64,000 bases of DNA, taken from Capitella teleta (Eukaryota; Annelida; Polychaeta; Capitellidae). The notes beneath the pieces are model-generated. The model saw only the letters and a program-made list of their open reading frames with translations. It was not told the DNA's origin and searched no databases. Both the position numbers and the translations under genes were made by a program. Below, one piece after another: positions 13,811 through 28,200 of this stretch; the stretch's first letter is position 1; every line of letters starts with the position of its first letter. Where the stretch lies: positions 72,555 through 136,554 of the forward strand of contig KB311873.1 in the NCBI GenBank assembly GCA_000328365.1, read 5' to 3'.

Positions 13811-16800
13811 CCTGATCGATTCAGCGACGAGGTTAAACTACAACCTCGTTTGAACTTTAATGTTTTTATAGCCATAGACACTTACACAGAGACAGAGGCT
13901 TAGCCGTGGGTGCTTTGAAAAGGGCACCAAGCGAAATGCGCGGCCTGCATGGTTACGGCTTAATTAGCTTGTGGTGTCATTAAAAACATCCCAAACAACC
14001 TTCTTTGTGCTGAGGAAATTATGTTTTGCTTCGATGTGGCATGTGTTTGGGCCATTAGGTGATTCATGACAGGGGTTCACCGCAATGAGCGTTAGAATGC
14101 AAGATAATGAAAGTGCCCTATGAGCCTAGGGACGGATTTATGCATGCATTGTAATTCGATGTTTGCATGAATATTAGAGTACTAATTATATTAAATACAT
14201 GTCATGCATGCATTTTTAATTAAACCGTTTATTATCGGTTTGAATGTTTTAGTTTCAATCGGAATGAGAGTTGCATCTTTTATATTATATCGAAGATATC
14301 AGTGACCACACATGTACGACAGAGGCAAATACGCCTGCATGCAGTCGTGTGTTTTTAATGCCACTCGTACAACGCATCATTGAGCCCGACGCGACGATTA
14401 TCGACGTGAAGTCGTGAGCTGCGGGTAAGGAAGAGGAAGCGTTTCATTTGCAGGATAAGCCCCGCAAAGGTTCCGCGAATCGAACAACGCCCCTGGATCG
14501 AGGGGTGCACTGCTTCGTGCTGCACTCATCGACGCTTCTCTTTCAGCTGTAACATAGTGGTTACGACACTCCACACAACGCTTCATGGTCTGCACCTTAG
14601 CGGCAGCGGCGGCTCATCTGCACTTCATCAGCAGCATCAAGGTGCTCACTCTTATTAGCCATTTACACGCGCCCCTGTGAGCTCTTCAACGCTCCGCTTC
14701 CCAAAATACTTTAGTATCCCTTTCCATCGCTAGTGCATGCATGCGGCAGACGATTGCTTACTCTACGCAAGTGGGTGCATACAAGCATAAAGCCAGGGCA
14801 AGGGCGAGGCCCACCCCGCACGAACATCATGTGGCACCGTTTGATGCGCCATGCACGCCGGTCTCAGACATCGTGTGGCCACTTCACCCCTCCGCCTAAG
14901 GGTGCCTGATTCTTGGAAACACCCAAGATACACTTGTATATCTTCTCATTATTTGTTTTCGCTGTTGATCAACCGCGTGAGATCATGCATGCATTAAATG
15001 TACATGAAAATCTTTAGTGCAATTGTTTCTTTGATATCACGTGTTTGGAGTAGGGATGAACTTACTGTTCTCTGTTGTACCATTGTGTTGCCCTAAACGG
15101 ATTACCCGAGATAGGAAATCTGCGCATCGAATGATACCTTCGAATCCTACGCAGTGGTTGTACATTGCAGACAGCATTCCACGCAGACTGCTGCAACTGT
15201 TGCTGCTTTCATTCATTCCCCATGCTCAAAATCATCACTCAACGCCATGAAGAATGGTTTTCCTGTAGTAATTTGAGGAATCCAGACTCCGTCAGAGCGT
15301 TCACCCTCTCCGAGGGGGCGTCGACCACACCCCTGGGAGCCAGGGCCCATCCCTGTAGCTACATGTATATAGATAGGAAACATATTCCGATTATTAGTTC
15401 GTAAGTTGTAAGGTCAGCTGGCTTCTGTCAGATCCGACCAACCGCTTCGATACCAGAAGCTGGAACTCAAGAACACGGTAATTGATAATTAATAAACGTA
15501 CAATGCATAAGTATATCGAATATGCATTATACATGCCGTATGTGTCATTTTTCCCTGACTGGTTTGCGTGGTCTGATAACAGGTCACGGCCCATGGCCAC
15601 TTGGTCACGGTTCTTGGAATTTCCTTCTTATAATCAAACCAATTGTCACGCAAATGTAAAGGTATCCGTGATAATATTATCACATCAACGTGTCATAATG
15701 TTCTGTTATCTTTCATCTCCTTGTTAGCCTTGTATTTTCTATACATTCAAAGGTGCCTGCCATGGGTCCCCGAGACCAACTTTAAAAATTAAAAAGCCCC
15801 AGGAGCTTGCTGTGTGCATTGTTCAAAAGACCAATACCTGAACGCTAACAGACAGTGCCTCGGGGGACATAAGAACAGCGTTTGAGGTCCTTTTTGTTCT
15901 TCTTCTTTACAATTGGGTATTGGAATCTTGAAATCTCCAGCCACTGCCTGTTTTAATGGTGTTATGCAATTTGAAGGGAAACTGCAGCAGTATAGTAAGT
16001 GGGTCGTGGGCGCGGGTGGGGCTATTTTACAGCAGACCAAAGACCGCCTTATTCAATGTTTAGAACGTGTTTCTGCTATTACTAGTATACGAGTTCATTA
16101 CGTAATCAGAGTGGTGACGAAATTAACTCATTAGACCTCACCTATACGACCTTTTGACGCAATCGGCTGCGATACATGGTGGTGTTGTACTTGGCGAAAT
16201 AATGACATCTAAACTGAACAATCATTGACAACGAACATAATTTCACGTTCCAAGAAGCGACATATAGGCTAATGATCAACAATTATGTAACAAGCATTGG
16301 CATTCTGCTGGAAAGCACGCAAATTGATCACTCGGTCTGTACCTGCAGTCGGCAGCATGTCCAGAAAGCAAGCCATTGTGATGTTCCCGGATTTCGTAAT
16401 TCACGCGAATTACGCTTGCTAATGGTCATCAATATCTCTGATAGAGGGTTGGTTGATGATAGACTGACCATAAGGGTGATGTAGTCTATGGACTGTATCG
16501 TGGTTACAAACACGTTACTAAGGTGTAGGCCTATCAAACCGATTTAGGTCGACGGTCAGAATCGCATAGATAAGAAGCAGCATCGGTACATACTACTCTT
16601 ACATAATGTTGTAACTTCTGTTTCATAGCTGATCATTTGGCCCTGTACCAAAAGTATACGATGCATATATAAGCGCAATCTAAGCGGTTATGATCCACTG
16701 ACCTAGTTCTGATCAGCTGATGGTTACTTTACAATCATATCGGGAATTGGGTCAATCAGCCTATTATCACTAAATCCCCAGAATAATAAGGTCTCTGTGT

Positions 16801-19219
16801 CATAATAACATTGTGAACTATGTATTAACCGGTGTTATAGTAATATACATTGCTTCAAATGCGTAATAGGTTAACTGACATGCATGCCATGTACATTAAT
16901 TGCTGCCAACTCGTGTATGGCTCATTAATGATTTACACCCTGGTGTGTACACATGTACGTGTAAATAATGACAATTACCGGCGGCTTTCTTTGCACATCA
17001 TTTGGATGGGTTCATTGACCCTTTACAATGGTTTAATCGATTCCGGGTTCTATAGTGTGCGCAACCCATATGCCCTGGGTATATTGATTACATGTATATT
17101 ATTACTACTTTTACTAAAAATCAGAAATGATATCCAGAAAGTTCCGGTTCACCTCAACGACCCTGAACGTCACATGGAGACGATTGGTGCGTGGACCTAA
17201 AAGTGACCCAGATGTGGAGGAATAAGGAGGACAGCAGTCCGGGATTTCCTTTGGATCCGGGTCCGATCCTGTAGAAACCGGACCCAAAAGGTGTCTCCAC
17301 CCTGCACGCGAGCATGTATACATGTCCTTCTTATCAATAGGGTATTCACCATTTGGGCAGATGTTACTACTGATTAGCAAATAATTAATAAAAAATAACC
17401 CAGTGTCAATAATACCCTGAGATAATTAAATGCCTTCTGATAACTCACACAGGTCAAAAGGGTCGACGAGTGTTTCACCGGATGAAAACAAACACAAATG
17501 TTATCGAGGTGGATGTACTATTACAAGTAGGGCACTCTAAGCTAAGGCAACAAATAACGAGCATTCGGCGTCGTTCCCTTGCTCACCTGAGAATTGCTTT
17601 TGAGGTCTGTTATCGGTTTAAATGAGACATTCTTTCATTGCAGTCATTGTGCTAACGCCTTTTGGGTGCGGCGGGGATGGAATGAACGTAAACCGAATGT
17701 TGAACTCAATTTTTTCTTCTTTGTGTTATTGTGCAACGCAGAAGAGAGAACAAGTTCATTGGACCTGAGAAGTTGTTGGCTTATCGACGCGTCTACTTTA
17801 TATCGATCAACCCGAAGCCTTTTTAGCCATGTTTGCATCATGCAGGTAAACAACTCGTTATGCTGATTAATGCTAATGGATTACTAGGTTGTTTTGCAAT
17901 CATCGCCGTGTTGCGATGTCGGCACTGCCGCGATACCTTGTCTACTTACGCCAGAATTCCACGAATACCCAACGTTCATGAACACGCAGTCATCAAATAG
18001 GATGCAATGGACAAGGAGCTCTCTGCTCTGTGTGATCCGACTCGTTGGTTGTATGCCAATCACGAACTATATACTTACATAGCACATAATTATGAACAGG
18101 TAATGTGATGCATATTGCTGTGGCGTTGAACCCCTGCCTACTAGTATATGGCGTCACGTGAAATTTTAGTAAAACCCACAGAGCCCATAAAGTAAAGTAA
18201 TCACTCGAAGTGGTCATTCGCCTGTATTGATTACGTAATATATCCGCGGATACCACGTGCCATCGCTCCATTGCGATCTGTTGGTACAATTTCTCGAAGG
18301 GCCGACATGGTCACCACGGTCATCATTTGACACTGAATTAATCATCACAACCGAAAGGGCCCCTGATAAGGGCACTCGCGTTTCATGAAAAATTCACTTT
18401 CATATTCTGCAGAAATTTGGATCTTTCATATGTAATAAACGGCTGGACCATCCATTTTTCGACATGTCTCTAAACACAACCATCCAGTGATGCAATGAGC
18501 CTGGCTGCTGTTCATTAACAAACACATACTATTATGTCCATTTCGATAATCGCCTACACGATGACATCAAATATATTGCCCCAAATCGAAATGTCTTCAG
18601 CGGATATAAGCAAATTTGAAACGGCTTTCATATCAAATTTCGACAGCGAAAATAATGCGAATAGTAACGTCTCTGTTACAAATTCTAAAACTGGCTACAT
18701 CCGGTGATGTGGTCATTCTCCGATCAGAGGAAATACTTCTGGTGGACCTTCCCCGTTATGCAAGCCACACCTGGGAGGAGTTCGTGCCCTCTACAATTAG
18801 CCCATTGTGCAATCCTGCTGTGATTCGACCTCGGCGAAGGATGATTGGTCAGAGGTGCGAACGGGAGAGGTCGGTTTCCCACACAAGGGTCATCTGCTGA
18901 CCCACTTCCCATGCTCTCCTCTTTCTAGTTTACATTGAGACGAGATGCCGCTGCCAGGTCTAATGGCCGGTACTCGAGGGAAGTCAAGGGTCTCCAGAGA
19001 GGATCACTGTGCCACTCAGCAAAGAGCTCGACTTCGACACCTGGCAGTCATTGATGAGGTACACCAATTGAATATGGCGACATTTCTGTATATTTCCACA
19101 GGTAGCAGCGATGATAGACCTCCCTCATTGTCATTTGGATGCATGCAGTGGATATACTTGCACATCCAACGAGGTGGGGGCGCGTTGGTTGACCGGCTGG
19201 CAGCACTGCTACTGAATTG

Positions 19220-19253
<34 letters not shown>
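19220..19253. repeat. A34 homopolymer
   Basis: Uninterrupted 34 A. The 200 bases upstream were checked for a retroposed gene or SINE body and nothing was recognised. Confidence 0.95.
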
Positions 19254-19255
<2 letters not shown>

Positions 19256-22200
19256 GTTCACTTCTGGGGATCTGTAAATAGTTTGTATCCCAAATCCATT
19301 TCACATACGCATTAGAATGCTTTTTTATCATTGCTGTATAGCAGCAACACCGGGGATTCTGAGAAGTGCATAGAACCAAGGAGTAATTTTCCCCTAAATA
19401 TCCACAAACAATAGTTAATTAACCAAAATATTCATTATAATTTTCTCGTGAGCGAAAATGTGCCGTGAGCGAGAGTATTAAGCGAAAACGATCGTCAATT
19501 TCCAAAATGACCGCCATTGAGCAACACATGAGTTCTGGGGCTTGTTCTGTAAATTACGCTTCAACATTACGACCTATATAATTATGTTCCCGGCAAGATA
19601 TATATATATATATAATTTTCCCGGGGGTGGGATGGTCAAATGCTATAAGGCTTTTATAAACGGGATCATTCCTTGTCCACCCTATGGAAAAAGAGGGCTT
19701 CAGAACTTGGAAGGGTATCATGGGTGACGGGTCACTATACAGGGTCGCCTACTGAGGCCAATAACCTCTATTTCAGAAGCCGCGGGTGTCATTCCCCCTA
19801 TAAATTCAGTCATTCGCAGCATTTGCCCGTTGGGAATTCTGAGTCAGACTGGTATTTAACGCCGGTGCATCAAAAGAGCGAAGGTAGCCGAACATTCAGA
19901 CTTATGGTCGAATTAAACGGCAAATCCTCTTTCGTTCAAAAGCCAGGGTGGCGCTTGCGCAAGTTTTACAGCTTCAATCGTCGACCATTTGCAGAGTCCT
20001 CGCTTTAGTATGCTAAGTAAGACCGAAGCTCGCAAAAGGCGAATCTAGATTGCAATGCAAAGCAGCGCCGACGGCCAAGAGTTCAGGCCGCACACAAACC
20101 TCTTTGTGCCCGCTTCGTTAACAGGATGTCGGGCGCAGATTAAAGGCTATTAAGCCGTCATGCAGCTGAGGCCGACGCGGTTCACTGCCGCCATACATCA
20201 CATGCTTGGCGCGCGGAAACCCAATCACCATCGCGCTAATAGGCCTCACACACTTGTTGAGTTGAAATCCTTTTTCATGCAATTGTCTTCGGAGCATTGC
20301 ATCAAGTGCTTCTCAAGTGCTTCGCGGGCAGGCGATGGGTTGGGCTTCATCAATTATAATGTCAACAAACACAGCTCCAGTTCGCCCCACGCCTTCACTT
20401 CCTGCCTTTTCGACACAAGATTGACAATATGAATGAAATGAATAACTCTTTCTGGGCCAACGAGATGCATAGAAATAGATTCATCAAATCGCCAAAGAGC
20501 AAATTTTCCTTTCGCAGGAATCCCCGCGCCCTTCTGTTTTCCTGCTTGCAAATCAAGTCTTATTTTGATGGGCTCCTTCCGTTAACATAAGTGTTTGTAG
20601 TCCATTTAAGTTGTCTGTAACAATTCTGCGGTGTCTAAGAAAAGGTGCTCATAAGTTCAACGCCCTCCCTCAAGTCACGCTACATATACTTCTTTGACGT
20701 CAAATGATAAGTCATCAGAATTTAATTAATGCATTTTGTTAATTTATTAGTACTTTCACGTCTACCTTGAGTTCGGTTGTGATTAATGTTCTCATGAGTT
20801 GAAAAATCTCGCTTTGGTATTATTTGGTATTATTTATTTCACAAAAGTGAAATTTGCATATAATTATTAGAAGCCTTATTTCGTTCCATATACCAAAGAA
20901 CTTATGCCGGCAAGCGGAATGTCATCTCCTTTTTGGTGGCCTGCCAAACTAAGTGTCCAAGTACCATTATTCAATCTCTATATTAAACCCATGGCGAGAA
21001 TTATTGCACTCGTGGTATCGTATAAGTTAAATAACACAATTTTCTCAAAATCCCATCCCAGATTGCAGAAATATCCAAATTACTTCTTGGTTAGTGTTTG
21101 AATAGAGATAAAACGAGTCTTCTCTCAATAGTAGATATTTCCGCTCCAGCTCTCAACGCATAAAATTATACCTACTACTTATCGCTCTAATAACACGAAT
21201 ACTGCACCAAACCGATGGCGTGTAACTCACACCCCGCATAAGGGCCTCACTCGCTATTACGTAGACATCTCTGGTTTTTTCACCCGATCAGTCGAGATAT
21301 CGTCCCTTCGAGGTTAAGAACCATTATCACTTCGTATTTTTGAGCTGAAAATCCACTCGACAGACCCCATGATCTCAGTCGAGGTCCAAGTATTGTGACG
21401 TCAGATGTAAGCTTCTTGTAGCATACTTATTGTACCCTTAGTGTAGCATACTCTTTCGTTACGTCATATCCGCCGATACGCCAGCAAATCGATAAATTTT
21501 CTTCAAGCGCCCCGGCCGGACACTAGTAACCTACTTCCACAAGTAAATATTGGATACAATAACGTTGCATCGTCTTTTGTCATAAATTTGATAGCAAATT
21601 GTATAAAAAATTGTTGATAAGGATTATCTAATCGTTTATCTCAAGCACCTATCTTAAACTCCCTTTTGAATTCATAGGTATTTATTCTATCTAGGTCAGC
21701 GGAAGTCTTCCCTTCAAACCTGTAAATATGAATAAGCACAAAGGAAAGTATGATGTTCAAATTTCTTTATCAATATTTATGGTAAAATCCTCCATGCGTA
21801 ACCTTTATGAGGACGAAGGGACGCTATACAATAGACCCTGGCGAATGAAGTTAAAGAAATGTCTTCATAAAAAATGCCCCATTTTTCTTTCTTTTTCGAT
21901 TCGTCTTCCTGGCCAGATGCCATACGTTTCTAATCCTTTACGAATCAAAATGTTTGACAGCACAGATGTGTGTTAAATGAAAATCGCATTTAGCACGAGC
22001 AAAAGGTGTATATTATTATTTTATTATAATCAAAGCAATTCTACGTTTGCAATGAATTCAAGGTAAATGTATAATCAAGGTATAGGAAAGAATGTGAACA
22101 TCACCCAAAAAAAAGTAATGATGTTTAGACGGTAGCGATTGATATCCTTGATAGACTTATATTTGTTATCAGTGAGTGTAAATTGAAATTGATTCTTTGC

Positions 22201-25200
22201 TTGGAGTGTTTTAGTTTTCTATCAATCGTTTGGTGATCCGGGTAACCCTTCTAACACCTTATCGCAGATAATGCTAGTCTTGAGCATGCGAACTGAACAC
22301 AGTGTTTGAAATGTTGATCAGCCGCCTGTCTGCATAAACATGCCACTCGTATAACGTTGACCAGACATTTGGAGACCTCAACTGAGCGCAGATCTGGTCA
22401 TTGCTACCTGATACCTTGGTGCAGGTACGCACTGATCACCAGGCGCTCCATAACGGCTGAATTCAAACCGACCACCTGTGGGTGGTGCATAAAACACCAG
22501 GGCGCCCACTCCCGGTCTCCCGTGCGATCCATCCCTGCTTCTAGGATCTGTCAACGCCGCGTTTGATGCGCCTCGCTCCCAGAGACATACTCACACGACA
22601 CAGCATTGCCTCGGGAGACCTTAGCCTGACCTCATGACCAGACTTGCAATGACCTAGTTAACGGACAGCGTGCAAAGTGTCTGCTTACGTCCGCTTGTGA
22701 CATGAATGACTGCATTCAACGCAGACACAACATGCGATGTGAGTTATGTGACAACCATTCTCCTCACACTTTTTTTAGTTCACACGAGAGAGTGCATTGG
22801 CCATCTCTCGGGGTTGCGTGCGCGCACCTTCAATTTCCCCCATTTTCTTCTCTATTGATGTCTTTGAAGCATAGATATGTGCAATTTCCAATGGTCGTTG
22901 ATGGATGCAGCTGATTGCTCTGCAGAGTGTGCCGGGGTGATTACAGACCGGAAACTGAGCGTACTTATTGCAGTTTACCCTCTTGGCCACACGCTGCCAC
23001 AGATGCTGCCCGAGTAGCTGACTACCCGCCCACTGCGTTTATTTCCACAACACTGACCCCCGACCCTGAACCCTGGTCATCCCCCAATTATCCAGATGCA
23101 ATGCAGAACAGGTGACCTGGAATTGAGGGAATGCTGTCCGACAGGTGTGCTCGGTTCTTCCGCAGGTGTCAGAATCAGATTCCTTCTCGGGTCAACACAA
23201 TCGTTCGGGCAACGGGCGCGAAGGGGGACGGGAACAAGGAGGAGTTCATTGACCAGTGGTAGCCCCTGTTGACAAATGACCAGTCAAGGATGTTCACCCC
23301 GAATACAATTGCTCATCCTCCGCCCCTGCATGCGTCTTGCAATCGATGACAGACGTTTACTCAGCTGTCTGCGTTTCAAACGTGATGTGATCGGAATTCA
23401 TCACTCTTTGCAATGATCATAATTTATGTGTATATACGGAGCTATTACGGACGATTAGCATTGGAGGCAAATCCCAGCTGTCGCGGGAGGGGGCAGTCGT
23501 TCGATTCTGGGGTAAAATGACTCCGCAAAACAGAGGAAGATGCACGGGAGGCCTTGAAACCAGGTGCAGGGAAGTGAACGAGTGCACTTCGTTCGATGCC
23601 GTCCTGTTGCAGCATCATTCGGTGGTTCTATTCATGATGGATGCCCTTGTTAGCTAGACAGCGGTGCTTCAGCTGTTGAGAGCCTGCGCAAACTAAGCGC
23701 TGGGCCAACACGTCTCAGACACCGCCCTAAAGACATGATCACGGCGGTCATGAAACCAGGAAATCTTGACTTGTATGTTTGCACAACGCTGAGAGCGCCA
23801 AGGCCATTGACCCTTTGACCCACGTGCGTCAGTATCCGATGTCTCATTGGCGAATGCAGCTAATTAAAATGCGGAATACTCAAGGCACTCGACGTTACGG
23901 CCCCATGAAAGCAAGTGTCATTGACACTTTTATTTGCATAGACAGTCCTTGACTTCTTGCCGTCGAAAGCATTCTGGACCAGGGGCAGATATGTATGCAA
24001 ATGTTTTCTGCTGCAACTGCTGCTGTTCGGATTAAGCATTGTTTGCCTTCCTAATCTTTCTCTGCTCGTTCGTGGATTGATTTGTTTCATCTGCGTGCGC
24101 CGGATACAGGTGTTCTCCGTGAACAAATGAACAGGGACCGCTCTGCTCACTGGCTTCGTGTCAATACACTTCGCTCCGTGCAAACCCCTGAGACCTGTCT
24201 GTCGGTCGCTCGCTCGTGTTAGGCGAAATGAACACACAGGTTGACATCACCGCAGCGTACATCTGACACCACACCCCTCCACTTTCCCTCCCTTTCGGTG
24301 CGATTAATTAAATAATGCAAATGAAATGACCAGATGGTGATGCTTGTTGAATTAACAAGCAATAAATATGTAAATCCCAAAGCATACAGTTCAATGTAGA
24401 GATAAAAGCAATGCCGCGCCTGGTTCAGAAGGCCGGAATACACCGCTTTCCGAATTTTATAAAATTAATTAATTAATTAAAAAAAAAAAATATAAAAAAA
24501 ATCGGTAAATAAAATAAATGGGAGTATAATTAGTCTAAGTTGTAGCGGATCGCATTATCACTCATCGCTCATTGCTCTCCACCCAATGTGTTCATGTCAT
24601 GTCATGTCATAATATTATATGTACTCAAAACCATCATTTACAAGGCGCTCTTTCTATCAATTAAAGTACTGTAAAACGAATTTGTATAACGTGTCTTACG
24701 TCGTACCAATGAACGTGTAATTGTATATGGGTTCGTAAACTTCGTACTGTGGGTCCATTGTCGTCATAATAATATTAAGTAATCCCTCGGAAGGTAATGT
24801 GTCATTTCTTAATAAACCAATTAAGCATCTTGGAATGCCAGTTTGGGGAGCGTAATGATTTACGAAACCTTACACTTCAATCATATTACTCAAGTTAATG
24901 GCTGAGAAAATGTTCCTCTTCTAGTTCTGCGTATTCTTGGGTGGGAAAGAGGAAGACGAGGTTACAGCAGACGTCACCGGAGAAAGTATGAGAGACGTCG
25001 TTCTAAAATTCCAAAGTCAAGTATACGCATAATGAACGACTGCTCCAGATCCGGTGACACTTTAACCAAGTCTGGATTTATGACTTTAATTAATAAATCG
25101 CTTTGTGTGAAACCCATACTAGTGGCATACCCGGGAGGCCTCAATCAGTCGCCGAGTGATCGACGGTTTTGCCTGCAGTGAAATCCAGATCATGCTCTGT

Positions 25201-28200
25201 TGCCAATCAGGCGTGAAATGAAATGCCATTTAAATCCTGCGTTTGAATACTGGACTTGGGTCCTGATCTTGTTAACGGGATATTGGATTCATTATGAATG
25301 ACCAACATTGCCAAACCTATCAGTTTTCAGGAAGTTGCAGACGATTTTTCAATCTAGAGTAGCACGTGACTGTGCTCACATGATGGACGCGTCTGGTCAC
25401 ACAACTTCGTGACAAACTGTCCCATTTATTTTAATTTTCTGTCACAGTAGCATTAGCGACGGTATCCGTTTCAAACATCGTTGTCAAGATATTGATTTCG
25501 AGGCAACCCTATCCCTGAATACAATACAAACGGGTGGCCCTTCAAACCCAGCACGGTGTCCACATACACCACAATGTATAGACTTTCCTAAAGCCTTCGA
25601 CAAACACTTGTTCGTTTTAAATTTTGTCTCGACATTCCCGTTGGGTAGACGGCCAAATTTGTAATGAATGAATTTCGATCACCATATACACGCATACTTA
25701 ATTACCTGCATAATAAATACATAAACAAGGCTTGATGATGTTTTTTATTTGCGTTTTATGAACCTGTAGTAGTTGTAATTGCTATTGTTAATAGCTATGC
25801 ATGCACGTTTATTGCTCTAGCAGTGTGACGTTCATAATGATATACGTACAAGTTTCTCAGGAAATTAGCTGTACGAACAAGTATAAAGTACAACGTATCG
25901 CAGTTTCAGGTGATACACGTGTTATAGTGCCTGGATAAATGCATATAATTATACATTTATACATACTCTTACGTGGAGTAAGACAAATTTGTAGCTAATT
26001 GCTTTGCCGTTTGTGTCTAGGCTTGGATGGTGCCCGCAGCTCTTGGCAGGTGTCCACAATTAGTGCAGTGCATGTACACTCCTGGGCAAAAAAGCAGACA
26101 ACACATCTATCTGTCTTCCTTGGAGCACAATGCATGCCAATGTTCGCCGATACCTGCCCACACAGGTACGCGCTTTCCATATTACTATTGTATGCGATGG
26201 CGGTGAACCTTGGAAGGGTCACGTGATTATCAGCTTGATTGAGGATCCCGGCGATGGACGAGGGGAGGAGGTGGTCACGATTGGTCATCTGCATCCGAGA
26301 GCAGCGACCGCTTGACAGAGATGGATGGACCAACAGCGGAGGTTTATTTGGCCCGCAAAGTAAGCGAACTTGAATGCACGCCGCTCTCAATACCAACATT
26401 GACAGGATACTGATCCCTGAATAAGAAGAAGAAGCATGAATACGCAGGAAGTTATGCAGCTTTGTGTGTTCTGCTTCCAACAAAAAATGCCGCACAAAAT
26501 CGGCTCAAGGGGCACACACAAAAACACCACAAAAAAAAAAAAAAAAAAAAAAACGCAAGCTGCTGGCTGCATTTTCAACATGTGCACTCAATACTACACA
26601 TCCATTCATAATTTTCGCTCGCGACCACTTCCGTTATTTTTCCTCATTTTTTCGCAGCCGGATCTACATTGGCTTTGGCCTTTACCCGGGCCATATTGGG
26701 CGGCCTCCCAGGGGATCGAGTGTCTTCTTTGGGGGAGCAATGACCTGCAGGGCCTTGACACACTGCGCTCGTGAGCAGTGCATTGCAGGCATCTCATCGC
26801 GCTATAATATTCCTGCTGCGTCTTTGCTTAGTGAGAAGATGCTTGCATTCCAGCCCAGCGCCCAGCGCGCATTGCACACGGGATTGAGGTCTGGTTTCAC
26901 TGTAGCACACCAGGGGAGCGGACACTTTCGCGGGAAATGGGAGGGATTAGTTTGGGAGGGAGGCTTCTTCTATATTTCATGCCACAGTTGCTTCTTCACA
27001 CGCCGGCGTACCTCTTATGAATGGAGCAACCATGGGAATAATGCTGGCCGCGATGTCTCCTCCTCTTGCTCAAGCGGAAGGATCTGACATGCACCGTACG
27101 ACATGCTTTGATCGCGTAATGTCGCTGTGGGAGAGGCGTTAAGCTGTGTCAGGGAACGATTGGCAAGGACTTCTCAGCGGTTAATGCAGGCCACTATTGG
27201 GTGCTGAAAGACTGGAGTCCTGGTATTGCACAGGTCCTGTATATGTTAGTCGTGCTAACTGTCAAGATAACACACTCAAAGAGAGTCAGTTCTTTCGTCA
27301 CTTAAAGTGATGAATCGAACCATCTCTTGATTGCTAAAGCAAGACGTACGAGCACGTTAATAGAAGGGAGCTATGGCCACTGAATCACGTGACCTGTTTG
27401 AATGCTCTTCTGCTTCTCATTTACGATGATTACCGGAGTGCCCACACTGACAGCAGCGTCTGACGGATTCTGGCCGATAAATATGACGGCACCCATAAAA
27501 CATCGCCTCTCAACAAATTCAACGCAGGCGCAACAGGTCAGCTGATCGTCTGCGAGCGAGGGCCATGAAATAAGCACCCCTTTGCCCCTCCCGGACAGCA
27601 GCAGCCGCGACTGCTCCTCTGGCCCTAATAAAACTGAAATATGGCCACCAGCCCCTAAGAATCCCGTTCAAGTATCAGCTGTTGGCCGAGCCTCTTTTGC
27701 TCCATCTTTTCCAGGGGTCAGGATGCCGGAGGTCACGATACTCAGTCGAAGGTCGCCAGGAATTGCCGATCAATGAATTCCAGGAAAGAGGGCGCACGGC
27801 CGAGTGCGAACGTAATTCTCAGTTCGGACAATGCATTCCAGATTTGCGAATTTACTAATCAAAGGCGCATGGTCTCGCACGCGGATGCCATCGATTACGC
27901 AACCACCATCCATCACAACGCAGGGATGCTTCGTATGATTGACAGTTCCAGATCAAAGGCGGCTGAGGCTGCTCGGCGGCTGCGGCGATTGCATGCGAAG
28001 GATCATGTGAGGTGAGGTCAGTCGGAGGTGTGCAGACGCAACAAAGAGAGCACCCAAACACAGAGGCCCTGGAATGCGATCACAGTGTCTGCATCACGCT
28101 GGGCAGCAGCAAATAGTGATAGACGCTATCTATATAATTATGCATGTATAATATTAATACCGTATTTGTATGAAAGAAGAGGTAGCGATCCGCATTTTTG

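Larger units (their letters stand above)
8509..19219. other. Non-coding region, no gene recognised
   Basis: No supportable exon or transposon. Includes T28 at 11971-11998 and T27 at 13784-13810. TGCATGCA-type palindromes are frequent. Open frames up to 145 codons (8672-9109 plus) show no domain and overlap opposite-strand frames. Confidence 0.7.

Noticed and set aside
17114-17380. Minus frame with hydrophilic, protein-like composition
   Set aside because: No motif or splice sites. GGATCCGGGTCC and neighbours form small inverted repeats that explain the composition.
19000-19253. Processed pseudogene or SINE ending in the A34 tract
   Set aside because: No recognisable body, no polyadenylation signal at the right distance and no flanking duplication found.
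25995-26495. 166-codon minus-strand frame
   Set aside because: Cysteine- and serine-rich random-looking sequence, no motif, overlapped by plus-strand frames.
26464-27087. Longest open frame in the window (207 codons, plus)
   Set aside because: It starts before and runs through an A23 tract, has no domain, biased or random composition, and competing frames on both strands.
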